From Alphaproteobacteria bacterium (GTDB lineage: Bacteria > Pseudomonadota > Alphaproteobacteria > Sneathiellales > Sneathiellaceae), in assembly GCA_006226265.1 (NCBI GenBank), contig SBHH01000099.1, positions 1-6,755 on the forward strand: a stretch of 6,755 nucleotides of DNA, in the 5' to 3' direction. The notes under the pieces were generated by a model. It was not told the DNA's origin and did not search any database. It worked only from the letters and a program-made list of their open reading frames with translations. This document shows, piece after piece, positions 1 through 6,385 of this stretch. Position 1 is the first letter of the stretch, and each line of letters opens with the position of its first letter. Both the position numbers and the translations under genes were made by a program.

Positions 1-35
1 CCTCGACTAAGAGACTGACCCCCGCCGTTATTCTA

Positions 36-70
36 TGCGTAACTTGACAGGCCGTCAAACGCGCTTTTTT
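36..70 (+). terminator. Probable rho-independent terminator of an upstream gene
   Basis: GCGT (37-40) pairs with ACGC (59-62), and TTGAC (44-48) pairs with GTCAA (54-58). This gives a nine-pair stem with a three-base bulge (AAC, 41-43) and the loop AGGCC. A T36-G63 wobble can extend it. Six T residues follow at 65-70. This is the shape of an intrinsic terminator and would separate the haem operon from whatever lies to the left. The bulge and the modest stem make it only moderately convincing. The gene it would serve is outside the window; an in-frame TAA at 8-10 could be its stop but this cannot be shown. Confidence 0.45.
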
Positions 71-120
71 CAAGGGATACAGCATTTTCGGCCCCGATTG
101 ACCGCTTTCAGCTATTTTAC

Positions 121-133
121 GCGAATTATTCGC
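121..133. repeat. Perfect 6-1-6 palindrome upstream of the promoter
   Basis: GCGAAT-T-ATTCGC is a perfect inverted repeat centred on 127, flanked by TTT (116-118) and AAA (136-138), which also lie symmetrically about the centre. It ends 10 bp before the TTGACT -35 candidate, a typical place for an activator site. It does not fit the Fur box or the Irr/ICE consensus apart from the central GAA-N3-TTC. Binding of any protein here is inference. Confidence 0.4.
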
Positions 134-143
134 AAAAACAATA

Positions 144-170
144 TTGACTCTTTGCAATGCTATTGATAAT
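144..170 (+). promoter_or_regulatory. Candidate sigma-70-type promoter of the haem operon
   Basis: TTGACT at 144-149 is a 5/6 match to the -35 consensus. GATAAT at 165-170 is a 5/6 match to the -10 consensus, with a 15-bp spacer that is slightly short; TAATCA at 167-172 would give 17 bp but is a poorer match. The region is AT-rich compared with its surroundings and lies about 57 bp before the hemP start. No other good promoter was seen in front of hemP, and none in the hemP-hmuR spacer, so this probably drives the whole operon. Confidence 0.5.
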
Positions 171-178
171 CATTCTTA
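159..178. promoter_or_regulatory. Fur box (iron-responsive operator)
   Basis: Compared with the 19-bp classical Fur box, positions 159-177 match at 15 of 19 bases, including the unbroken core GATAATCATT (165-174). In the 7-1-7 form the site is TGATAAT-C-ATTCTTA (164-178), 12 of 14 matches with a perfect left half. It overlaps the candidate -10 region, so a bound Fur protein would block transcription when iron is plentiful. That fits a haem-uptake operon. In alphaproteobacteria related sites may be read by a Fur-family protein with different metal specificity, so the exact regulator is inferred. Confidence 0.72.
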
Positions 179-226
179 AGAAAGAGGCCTGCATCTCGTT
201 GAAGTTACGGAAAGATTGGTTTGAAC

Positions 227-400
227 ATGCTTGAAATCCGGCCCGGCCGCAAAAGCAGCACGCGGGTGGTTACGCTCGCCGACGGGAAACTGCAGAGCAG
301 TGACCTGTTCCGGGACGGACGCGAGTTGACGATCATTCACAATGGTGATGAATACAAGTTGCGGCTCACCGGCAACGGAAAACTGATACTGACAAAATAA
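227..400 (+). CDS. hemP: HemP/HmuP haem-uptake regulator, small protein
   Basis: This 57-residue protein starts MLEIRPGRKS and ends in the family signature GKLILTK (residues 51-57). The middle contains the SSDLFRDGRELTIIHNGDEY stretch (24-43), which matches the HemP pattern of a serine-aspartate-leucine turn followed by a beta-rich half with the Y-x-L-R-L-T strand (43-48). No signal peptide or membrane helix is present, so it should be cytoplasmic. In Burkholderia, Sinorhizobium and Bradyrhizobium, HemP/HmuP proteins are known to be needed for expression of the haem receptor gene, as an activator or as a co-activator with Irr. Here it is the first gene after the Fur-box promoter and sits 89 bp before the receptor gene, which fits that role. 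A purine-rich GGAAAG (209-214) lies 12 bases before the ATG, a rather long spacing. It is easily missed because it is so short. Confidence 0.93.
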   Translation: MLEIRPGRKSSTRVVTLADGKLQSSDLFRDGRELTIIHNGDEYKLRLTGNGKLILTK

Positions 401-426
401 CAAGCCATTAGCCCGCCACCCAGCCC

Positions 427-450
427 GTCAGATAACTGACTGCCAGGCAG
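427..450 (+). other. Two adjacent small inverted repeats in the hemP-hmuR spacer
   Basis: GTCAG-ATAA-CTGAC (427-440) can form a five-pair hairpin with a four-base loop. It is followed, sharing base 440, by CTGCC-A-GGCAG (440-450), a 5-1-5 palindrome. No T tract follows, so this is not an intrinsic terminator. It could be an RNA processing or pausing structure that sets different levels of hemP and receptor, an operator, or chance. The evidence is symmetry only. Confidence 0.3.
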
Positions 451-489
451 CAAGCGACCGCGCTCCAACCAGAAAAGAAAGTTCTGATT

Positions 490-2535
490 ATGCGACAAAT
501 GCTGCCGCTCGCCCTTTCGGGTGCCCTGCTCTCGACGACCATTCTGACGCCTGTGCTGGCAGAGGAAGCAAAAAAGGCGGAAGAGGGGTCCGCCGTTTCC
601 CTGGATACCGTGACGGTCTACGCAACGAAAAGTCCGCAATCCTCGTTCGAGGTTCCGGCCATGACGTCCAATGTTGACGCGGAGGCGCCGGGGACTTCCA
701 TGTCCGGTGATATCAGCAATGTGCTGGATCAGACGCCGGGGGTAGAGGTTCAGAACGGACCGCGCCGGAACGGCGAATCGGTCTCCATTCGGGGTTTCGA
801 TGACGAGGCGATCGTTACCCTGATGGATGGTCGGCGGCAAAATTTCGAAAGCGGGCATGATGGCCGCGTTTTTGTCGACCCGTCCCTTCTCAAAAGAGTT
901 GAAGTGGTCAAGGGGTCGTCGTCCGCGATCTACGGCGGTGGTGCCATCGGCGGTGTCGTCGCGTATGAGACCAAGGATGCCAAGGATATGCTGGAGCCGG
1001 GCCAGAACTGGGGTGTCTATACCTCTGCGGGCTATCGCTCGGCGAACGAGGAATATTCCCCCGTCGTCTCCGCCTATGGTCGGACCGGAAAATGGGACAT
1101 CATCGGCATCGCGGCGCTTCGGAATTCCGGAAATATCGAGCAGGGCGATGGCAATGAACTCGTCTCTGACGACAATATGATTTCCGGCACCTTCAAGGCG
1201 GGTTATACATTTAACGACTACAACACCGTGAAGGTGATCTATCAGGGCCTTAATGACGACAGTACCGAGCCGAACAATCCGGGCGGCGCGGTCGGGGTCG
1301 AGAACCCGGTGGTTGACAAGGAAATCCACGACAACCAGATCGGCCTCAAGTACGAATATGACAATCCGGCGAACAATCTTCTGAAGCCGAAACTGCATCT
1401 CTATTATAATAATACTCGCCTGCGCGAAGCGGACATTGCGGGCTCCAACGCCGGGCGGGTCCAGAACCGTACCTTTGAGACACTGGGCTTTACGGCCGAA
1501 AACCAGATGACTTTCAACCCGAGCGATACGCAGAAGCATGTCGTTACGTTCGGTTCGGAAATTTATCGTGATGCCCAAGTCGGCAATACGACCAACGGCG
1601 GTACGCGTCCGGGTGTGCCAAATGCGGATGCAACCAACTCCGGTGTCTTCGTTCAGGACGAAATGACCTTCACGACGGAAGCGGGCAAGTTTCTCATTAT
1701 CCCTGCCGCCCGGTTCGATAATTACCGCAGCAGTGATGATGCGGGCAATTCGCAGAACGAGAGCAAGATTTCGCCGAAGATTTCCGCGAGCTATCTGCCG
1801 AACGACAACCTGATGTTCTTCGGCAGTGTCGCACAGGCTTTCCGGGCGCCGAACCTGACGGAAATCTACGCCTCGGGACAGCATTTCCCGGCCATCCCGC
1901 CGATGTTTCCTGCCAACTTCTTCACCCCGAATCCGGATCTTCGCCCCGAAACCGTCATTACCTATGAGGCCGGTATGGGCGTCAAGTTTGACGGTGTCTT
2001 TGATCAGGCCGACAAGATGAGCCTCAAGGGTTCATGGTTCCTGAGCGAGGGCGATGATTTCATCTCGGAGACGGTGGATATTTTCGGCGGTACGACACAG
2101 TTCATCAATATTCCCAACGCACGGCTGACCGGTTTCGAGATTGACGGCGAATATCGTCTGCATCCAATCCGTCTCAAGACCGGCCTCTCTTACGTCGAGG
2201 CGGAAAATACCGATACTGGCGAATATCTTTCGAACAGCGTACCGCTCACCTTCTTGGCTGATCTCGGCTACTCGGTGGACAGCATCGACAGCATTGTGGG
2301 GGTTCGCGGGCGCTTCGCTGCCGCCGATGACAAGATCGAAAGCTCCGACGTTGAAACGGCGGGCTATGCGGTCTGGGATGTCTATTACCGATGGCAGCCG
2401 AGCGAACCCGCGCTCAAGAACCTGACGCTCGATCTCGGGGTTTCCAATATTCTCGACAAGGAATATATCCGCGCCGGATCGAGCCTGGTGGACGAGGGGC
2501 GGAGCTATAATATCCGTCTCGCCTATAAATGGTGA
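490..2535 (+). CDS. hmuR: TonB-dependent outer-membrane haem/haemoglobin receptor
   Basis: This 681-residue protein is a 22-stranded barrel receptor that imports haem using TonB energy. A signal peptide ends near residue 24 (VLA/EE). A TonB box, DTVTVY (39-44), follows. The plug domain (about 50-165) contains SIRGFDDE, LMDGRRQNFESGHDG and VEVVKGSSSAIYGGGAIGG. Two haem-receptor hallmarks are present: FRAP at 451-454 and NPDL at 481-484, with His465 between them, plus plug His123. These correspond in placement to the two histidines needed for haem uptake in Yersinia HemR-type receptors. The protein ends in an aromatic residue (YKW), as barrel proteins need for assembly. The family is usually 650-750 aa, so it is complete. 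Start: ATG 490 precedes the signal peptide directly; a weak AAGAAAG (475-481) serves as ribosome site. tonB follows after 7 bp. Whether free haem or a haemoprotein is the substrate cannot be told. Confidence 0.96.
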   Translation: MRQMLPLALSGALLSTTILTPVLAEEAKKAEEGSAVSLDTVTVYATKSPQSSFEVPAMTSNVDAEAPGTSMSGDISNVLDQTPGVEVQNGPRRNGESVSIRGFDDEAIVTLMDGRRQNFESGHDGRVFVDPSLLKRVEVVKGSSSAIYGGGAIGGVVAYETKDAKDMLEPGQNWGVYTSAGYRSANEEYSPVVSAYGRTGKWDIIGIAALRNSGNIEQGDGNELVSDDNMISGTFKAGYTFNDYNTVKVIYQGLNDDSTEPNNPGGAVGVENPVVDKEIHDNQIGLKYEYDNPANNLLKPKLHLYYNNTRLREADIAGSNAGRVQNRTFETLGFTAENQMTFNPSDTQKHVVTFGSEIYRDAQVGNTTNGGTRPGVPNADATNSGVFVQDEMTFTTEAGKFLIIPAARFDNYRSSDDAGNSQNESKISPKISASYLPNDNLMFFGSVAQAFRAPNLTEIYASGQHFPAIPPMFPANFFTPNPDLRPETVITYEAGMGVKFDGVFDQADKMSLKGSWFLSEGDDFISETVDIFGGTTQFINIPNARLTGFEIDGEYRLHPIRLKTGLSYVEAENTDTGEYLSNSVPLTFLADLGYSVDSIDSIVGVRGRFAAADDKIESSDVETAGYAVWDVYYRWQPSEPALKNLTLDLGVSNILDKEYIRAGSSLVDEGRSYNIRLAYKW

Positions 2536-2542
2536 CCGGAGA

Positions 2543-3409
2543 ATGATTGCAGCGTCTGTTGCATATCCTTTGGGCCGGGGTGGAAAGTGGCTTCCCTATT
2601 TCGCCCTGTCCCTGTTCGCCAATCTCGCGCTGGTGTCATTCGTCCAGATTAACCATAAGCTGCCGGTGCCCGACATCCCGGCATTGAAGGTAAATCTGAT
2701 GACGCTCGCGCGACCGGCGGCAAAACCGGCGGTCGTTCCCGCCGAGCGGGAGGTGGTGTCATCGCCACCATCTCCCGCACTCTTATCCGCTCCCGTCAAG
2801 CCCGTGATCACGGTGCCGAAGGCGGAGGTGAAAATCGAGAAGCGGGTTGAGCCTGCCAAGATGACGGTTGCGCCGAAATCTCTACCTGCGCCCAAGCCCG
2901 TGCCGAAGAAGGCCGAACCGGTCGCGGAAAAAATCGTGAAGCCGGTCCCGCTTCCGAAGCTCCGTCCGAAGCTTGAGGCATTCGTGCCTGCCAAGCTGCC
3001 ACCAGAGCCCAAAAAGATTGCCGAACCGGCGCGCCCGGTCGAGATCGCAAAGGTGGGGCCGGTCGAGCAGAAACCAGCGCCTATGCCCGCCGCGGCGTCG
3101 ACCGAAAAAGGCGACAAGGGGGCGGATGATGCGACCGTCGTGCATGAGGCGCGGTACCGCCATCAGGTGCCGCCCGTTTATCCCGCCCGCGCGCTTGATT
3201 TGGGGCAACAGGGAATGGTTACGCTGCATGCAAGGGTGCAGCCCGATGGCCGCCCGGATGCGCTGAAAATCGTCAAATCCTCCGGTCACCGTCTGCTCGA
3301 CATGGCGGCGCTTTCCGCCGTCAAGAAATGGCGGTTTGAACCGACCAGTATCAATGGAGCCCTGGTGACCAGCTGGGTTCGCGTGCCCGTTAAATTCGTC
3401 ATTCACTAA
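2543..3409 (+). CDS. tonB: TonB energy-transducing protein
   Basis: This 288-residue protein links inner-membrane proton flow to the outer-membrane receptor. A short cytoplasmic N-terminus is followed by one membrane helix (about 17-36). Next comes a long Pro/Lys/Glu/Val-rich periplasmic spacer (about 40-190) and a typical C-terminal TonB domain (about 200-288) with VYPARALDLGQQG (212-224), KSSGHRLLD (245-253) and WRF (263-265). In the membrane helix the usual S-x3-H motif reads Ser23-x3-Asn27, so the functionally critical His is replaced by Asn. The gene lies directly behind the receptor (7-bp gap) and upstream of exbBD, indicating a dedicated haem TonB. The GGAG at 2538-2541 is only one base from the ATG, too close for a normal ribosome site, so translation may depend on coupling to the receptor stop (2533-2535). 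An alternative TTG start at 2570 would still keep the helix. Confidence 0.95.
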   Translation: MIAASVAYPLGRGGKWLPYFALSLFANLALVSFVQINHKLPVPDIPALKVNLMTLARPAAKPAVVPAEREVVSSPPSPALLSAPVKPVITVPKAEVKIEKRVEPAKMTVAPKSLPAPKPVPKKAEPVAEKIVKPVPLPKLRPKLEAFVPAKLPPEPKKIAEPARPVEIAKVGPVEQKPAPMPAAASTEKGDKGADDATVVHEARYRHQVPPVYPARALDLGQQGMVTLHARVQPDGRPDALKIVKSSGHRLLDMAALSAVKKWRFEPTSINGALVTSWVRVPVKFVIH

Positions 3410-3425
3410 CAGAACTGGAAAGATC

Positions 3426-4520
3426 ATGAACCAAACGGCCCCCCTCAATCTGGCCCTCGACCCACAGGAAATTCTCCGCCGTCATGCGGCCCTTAAAGAA
3501 AGCCAGCCGGAAATACGCGCCCGCAATGCCGCTGCCGAAATCGGCATCTCGGAAGGAGAGCTTCTCGCCGCCCGGATCGGTGATGGCGTCACCCGCCTTC
3601 AAAGCGATGCGGAGGCGATCCTTGGCGATCTCCTGCCGCTCGGTCAGGTGATGGCGCTGACCCGGAACGAGGCCTGCGTGCATGAACGGAAGGGCGTTTA
3701 TGACAATGCAAGCTTCTTTCGTCACGGCAAGATGCATACCGGTCTTTTCGTGAACCCGGATATCGACCTTCGTCTTTTCATGATGCACTGGAAGTTCATC
3801 TTTGCGGTTGTCGAGGAAACGCAACTCGGGGCCCGGAAAAGCCTCCAGTTCTTCGATAAATCGGGGGAGGCGCTTCATAAGATCTACCTCACCAATCAGT
3901 CGGATGAGGCCGCCCATGACGCGCTGGTGACCCGTTATACGGATGCGGATCAGACCCCCGGCATCGCCGTCGAGCCGTATGATCCGCCCGCCGCCGACCG
4001 TCCCGATGAGGATATCAACTGGGAAGGCCTTCGCGCCGCCTGGGAGAATTTGAAAGACACTCATGCCTTCTTCCCGATGCTGAAGAAATTCAAGGTCGGG
4101 CGGGAACAGGCGCTCCGCCGGATCGGCGCGGATTTCGCCTATCGGGTGCCGAACGATGCGCCGCGCTTGCTCCTTGATCTTGCGCGCGACCGGGACGGGG
4201 AGATCATGGTCTTCACCGGTAACCGGGGCTGCATCCAGATCCATACCGGGCTGGTTAAGAAGCTGGTCGAACATGGCGAGTGGTATAATGTGCTGGACCC
4301 GATGTTCAACCTCCATCTTAACGAGCGGATGGTGGAGCGCTGCTGGGTGACCCGGAAACCCACCGAGGACGGGGTCGTCACGGCGGTTGAGGTGTTCGGG
4401 AAGGACGGTGACCTGATTGTCACTTTCTTTGGCAAGCGTAAGCCCGGCCTCCCGGAGCTTGAAAACTGGCGCGACATTGTCGCCGATCTGCCGAAACTGG
4501 AGGCTGCGGATGCCGTCTGA
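3426..4520 (+). CDS. hmuS: HemS/HmuS-family cytoplasmic haem-degrading or haem-trafficking protein
   Basis: This 364-residue soluble protein has the family length (about 340-370) and its two-repeat architecture: an N-terminal half with ALTRNEACVHERKGVY and the GLFVNPDIDLRLFMMHWK stretch, and a C-terminal half with VFTGNRGCIQIHTG, WYNVLDPMFNLHL and VFGKDGDLIVTFFGKRKPG. The segment LKDTHAFFPML contains His213, which aligns by motif with the haem-ligating His of HemS, ShuS and PhuS. Family members bind haem in the cytoplasm. Some break the ring to release iron; others (PhuS) pass haem to a haem oxygenase. Which applies here is not visible. There is no signal peptide. The ATG at 3426 has GGAAAG at 3417-3422, three bases before it, the gene starts 16 bp after tonB, and its last 11 bases overlap exbB. 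Confidence 0.95.
   Translation: MNQTAPLNLALDPQEILRRHAALKESQPEIRARNAAAEIGISEGELLAARIGDGVTRLQSDAEAILGDLLPLGQVMALTRNEACVHERKGVYDNASFFRHGKMHTGLFVNPDIDLRLFMMHWKFIFAVVEETQLGARKSLQFFDKSGEALHKIYLTNQSDEAAHDALVTRYTDADQTPGIAVEPYDPPAADRPDEDINWEGLRAAWENLKDTHAFFPMLKKFKVGREQALRRIGADFAYRVPNDAPRLLLDLARDRDGEIMVFTGNRGCIQIHTGLVKKLVEHGEWYNVLDPMFNLHLNERMVERCWVTRKPTEDGVVTAVEVFGKDGDLIVTFFGKRKPGLPELENWRDIVADLPKLEAADAV
4499..4503 (+). promoter_or_regulatory. Ribosome binding site that sets the exbB start
   Basis: GGAGG lies six bases before ATG 4510 and inside the last codons of hmuS. It is the strongest Shine-Dalgarno match in the window and is why the exbB start is placed at 4510 and not at the in-frame ATG 4417 (deep within hmuS and encoding a non-family extension) or ATG 4540, which has only a GGGGA in front. 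Confidence 0.65.
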
Positions 4521-5121
4521 TCTCGCTTCGGGGATTGCGATGCCGGACTGGTTCCGGCAGCTTGGCCTGATGGGCTGGCCGCTCGCGCTTTGTTCCGTCA
4601 TCGCCATCATGGTGGTGCTGGAGCGGTTGGTCTTCATGATCCGGGCAGGTCTTGGAGCCAGCCGCCAGTATGGCCGACTTGCCGCCTCATTGGAGGCCCA
4701 CCGGGCGCTTGCAAAGCCGATCCGGGACGAACTCGCCGCCCTTATGCTTGCCGAGATGAAAGGCTCCTACTATAGCGGCTTGAAGCTCCTGCGCCTGATC
4801 GGTACGATCAGCCCGCTTCTGGGGCTTCTCGGCACCATTTTCGGTATTATCGCCGCCTTTCAGGTGATTGCGGCCCATAGCGGGCCGGTCTCTCCCGCCA
4901 TGATCGCCGACGGACTGTGGGAGGCCATGCTGACCACGGCGGCGGGACTGATGATCGCGCTTCCAGCGCTTTTGATGGCGCATTTCTTTGCGGCTTTCAG
5001 TGACCGGCAGTTGGAAGGCTTCTGTCTCCGGCTCAATCGCTTGTCGCTTTCGTTTGAGGCGGGTATGGAAAAGCGAGCGCCTGAGATTGTCGATTTCACG
5101 GCGGGGGCGCGGCGGCCATGA
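4510..5121 (+). CDS. exbB: ExbB, proton-channel subunit of the TonB complex
   Basis: This 203-residue inner-membrane protein belongs to the MotA/TolQ/ExbB family. It shows the expected three helices at about 20-44, 93-121 and 139-163. The second starts with the signature LIGTISPLLGLLGTIFG (96-112). The third carries LWEAMLTTAAGL with Glu138 and Thr143, which match in spacing the E. coli ExbB Glu176 and Thr181 lining the channel. ExbB forms a multimer around ExbD and TonB helices and uses proton flow to energise TonB. The cytoplasmic loop between helices 1 and 2 is only about 48 residues, about half that of E. coli ExbB, so this is a compact form. Its start overlaps hmuS by 11 bp and its stop overlaps exbD by 4 bp. 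The exbD neighbour and tonB in the same operon favour ExbB over TolQ or MotA. Confidence 0.93.
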   Translation: MPSDLASGIAMPDWFRQLGLMGWPLALCSVIAIMVVLERLVFMIRAGLGASRQYGRLAASLEAHRALAKPIRDELAALMLAEMKGSYYSGLKLLRLIGTISPLLGLLGTIFGIIAAFQVIAAHSGPVSPAMIADGLWEAMLTTAAGLMIALPALLMAHFFAAFSDRQLEGFCLRLNRLSLSFEAGMEKRAPEIVDFTAGARRP

Positions 5122-5549
5122 TCACGTTGTCCCCGGATGATCCGGGGGGCGGGACGTTACGCGATCTCGCGCCCGATCTCACGCCCATGCTGGATATTCT
5201 TTTTATCCTGCTGGTCTTCTTCATGCTGACGGCGGGGGCGGTCTTTCATTCGCTCGACCTCACGCTTCCCTCCAGCGTCGAGGAGGAGGTGACCCTCGTC
5301 AATGAACCCAAACATATCCTCCTTGAGATCAGGGAGGCGGGTTACGGGCTTGACGGGACGGACTTCGCGACGTTTGAGGGATTGAAAAAGGCGCTCGCGA
5401 AAGCCCATGACGCAAAACCCGATTACGAGATGATCGTTGCCGGCGACAAGCATATTTCCATCGAGAAGCTGTTGAAAGTTCTCACCTACCTCAGATCCCG
5501 GGGGATCGAGGCCGCCAATATCCTGATGCAAAAAGAGCCCGACCAATGA
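5118..5549 (+). CDS. exbD: ExbD, TonB-complex partner of ExbB
   Basis: This 143-residue protein has the ExbD/TolR layout: a short cytoplasmic N-terminus, one membrane helix (about 22-42) and a periplasmic domain. The helix begins DLTPMLDILFILLVFFM, with Asp26 at the place of the essential proton-carrying Asp25 of E. coli ExbD. The periplasmic part contains the usual beta-alpha units (HILLEI, MIVAGDKHISIEKLLKVL) with the sequence GIEAANILMQ near the end. It works with ExbB and TonB to energise the haem receptor. ATG 5118 overlaps the exbB stop (ATGA), and its own stop overlaps hmuT in the same way, so stoichiometry is likely set by translational coupling. Confidence 0.94.
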   Translation: MITLSPDDPGGGTLRDLAPDLTPMLDILFILLVFFMLTAGAVFHSLDLTLPSSVEEEVTLVNEPKHILLEIREAGYGLDGTDFATFEGLKKALAKAHDAKPDYEMIVAGDKHISIEKLLKVLTYLRSRGIEAANILMQKEPDQ

Positions 5550-6385
5550 CCCGTTTCCTTACTTTCTTCGTCCTCTTTCTTTTCACCAGCACCGCCGCGG
5601 CAGGGGAGGCGCCCTCGCGCATCATCTCCATCGGCGGGGCGCTTACGGAAACCATTTATGCGCTTGGCGGAGGCACGGAGCTCGTCGGCAGCGACACGAC
5701 AAGCTACTATCCGGAAGCGGCGGCGAAGCTACCGAAGGTCGGCTATATGCGCGCATTGTCGGCGGAGGGCGTCCTCTCCCTCAACCCGGACCTCGTGATC
5801 CTGTCGGAAGAATCAGGCCCGCCGCCCGTGCTCGCGCAGCTTGAGGCGGCTGGATTGACGCTTCTCAAGCTCAAGGCAGGGCGTGATCTTGCCGATGTCA
5901 CCTCGAATATCGAGGCGATTGGCAAGGCGCTGCACCGGGAGGCCGCGGCCGGGGAGCTCGTTGAAAAAATGGCGGCGGAGAAACAGGCGCTCGATGAGAA
6001 AATCGCCGCCGGGGGCGCCAAAAAGCGCATCATGTTCATTTTCCAGCATCAGGGCGGAACGCCGCTGGTCGCGGGCGCCCATACCGCCGCCGACAGCGTG
6101 ATCCACCTTGCAGGGGCCGAGAATGCGGTCTCCGGCTATGACGGCTACAAGCCGCTCTCGCCGGAGGCGGCCGTGACTTTTGCACCGGATATCATTCTGG
6201 TGACAAGCCAGGGCCTAGAGGGGGCCGGTGGGTCGGCGTCACTCCTGGAAGTTCCGGGTGTGGCGCTGACCCCTGCCGGCAAGGACAGGAAATTCATCGT
6301 GATGGATACGCTTCTCCTGCTGGGTTTCGGTCCCCGTATCGTCGAGGCTGCAACGGAGCTTCATGACAAGGCCGACGCCTTATGA
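5546..6385 (+). CDS. hmuT: Periplasmic haem-binding protein of the haem ABC importer
   Basis: This 279-residue protein starts with a signal peptide (hydrophobic 5-16, cleavage near residue 19-20, TAAAG/E). The mature part is a cluster III-type binding protein with [17 protein letters not shown] at the front, then [20 protein letters not shown] and [17 protein letters not shown]. Tyr67 with Arg69 in VGYMR sits where the PhuT and ShuT haem-ligating Tyr lies, to judge by motif; this is an alignment by eye. The C-terminal lobe has [19 protein letters not shown] and [13 protein letters not shown], both typical of HmuT. It carries haem from the receptor to the inner-membrane permease. Absence of a lipobox (no Cys at the cleavage site) suggests a soluble form. 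It overlaps exbD and hmuU by 4 bp each. Confidence 0.94.
   Translation: MTRFLTFFVLFLFTSTAAAGEAPSRIISIGGALTETIYALGGGTELVGSDTTSYYPEAAAKLPKVGYMRALSAEGVLSLNPDLVILSEESGPPPVLAQLEAAGLTLLKLKAGRDLADVTSNIEAIGKALHREAAAGELVEKMAAEKQALDEKIAAGGAKKRIMFIFQHQGGTPLVAGAHTAADSVIHLAGAENAVSGYDGYKPLSPEAAVTFAPDIILVTSQGLEGAGGSASLLEVPGVALTPAGKDRKFIVMDTLLLLGFGPRIVEAATELHDKADAL

Noticed and set aside
121..138. Palindrome considered as an Irr iron-control element (ICE)
   Set aside because: Only the central GAA-N3-TTC agrees with the ICE consensus; the outer TTTA/TAAA arms are absent.
44..148. Three TTGAC occurrences (44, 98, 144) considered as tandem promoters or operators
   Set aside because: Only the third has a reasonable -10 partner; the first is part of the terminator stem and the second has no -10 at a normal distance. 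The spacings (54 and 46 bp) are uneven.
337..1884. Long open frame of 515 codons on the - strand across hemP and hmuR
   Set aside because: It is antisense to a clear receptor gene, shows no recognisable domain, and long antisense frames are expected from the GC-rich codon bias here.
1870..1960. Pro/Phe-rich loop between FRAP and NPDL of the receptor considered as an insertion
   Set aside because: The distance from His465 to NPDL (16 residues) looks within the normal range for haem receptors; only the composition is slightly unusual.
2660..3110. Pro/Lys/Glu-rich low-complexity stretch considered as a DNA tandem repeat
   Set aside because: It is the irregular periplasmic spacer typical of TonB proteins, without a fixed repeating unit.
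4417..4509. Upstream in-frame extension of exbB starting at ATG 4417
   Set aside because: The extension overlaps conserved hmuS codons, has no ExbB-like sequence, and a strong GGAGG precedes ATG 4510.
3399..4637. Open frame of 412 codons on the - strand opposite hmuS
   Set aside because: It lies against the unmistakable HmuS coding frame, has no family features, and is explained by codon composition.
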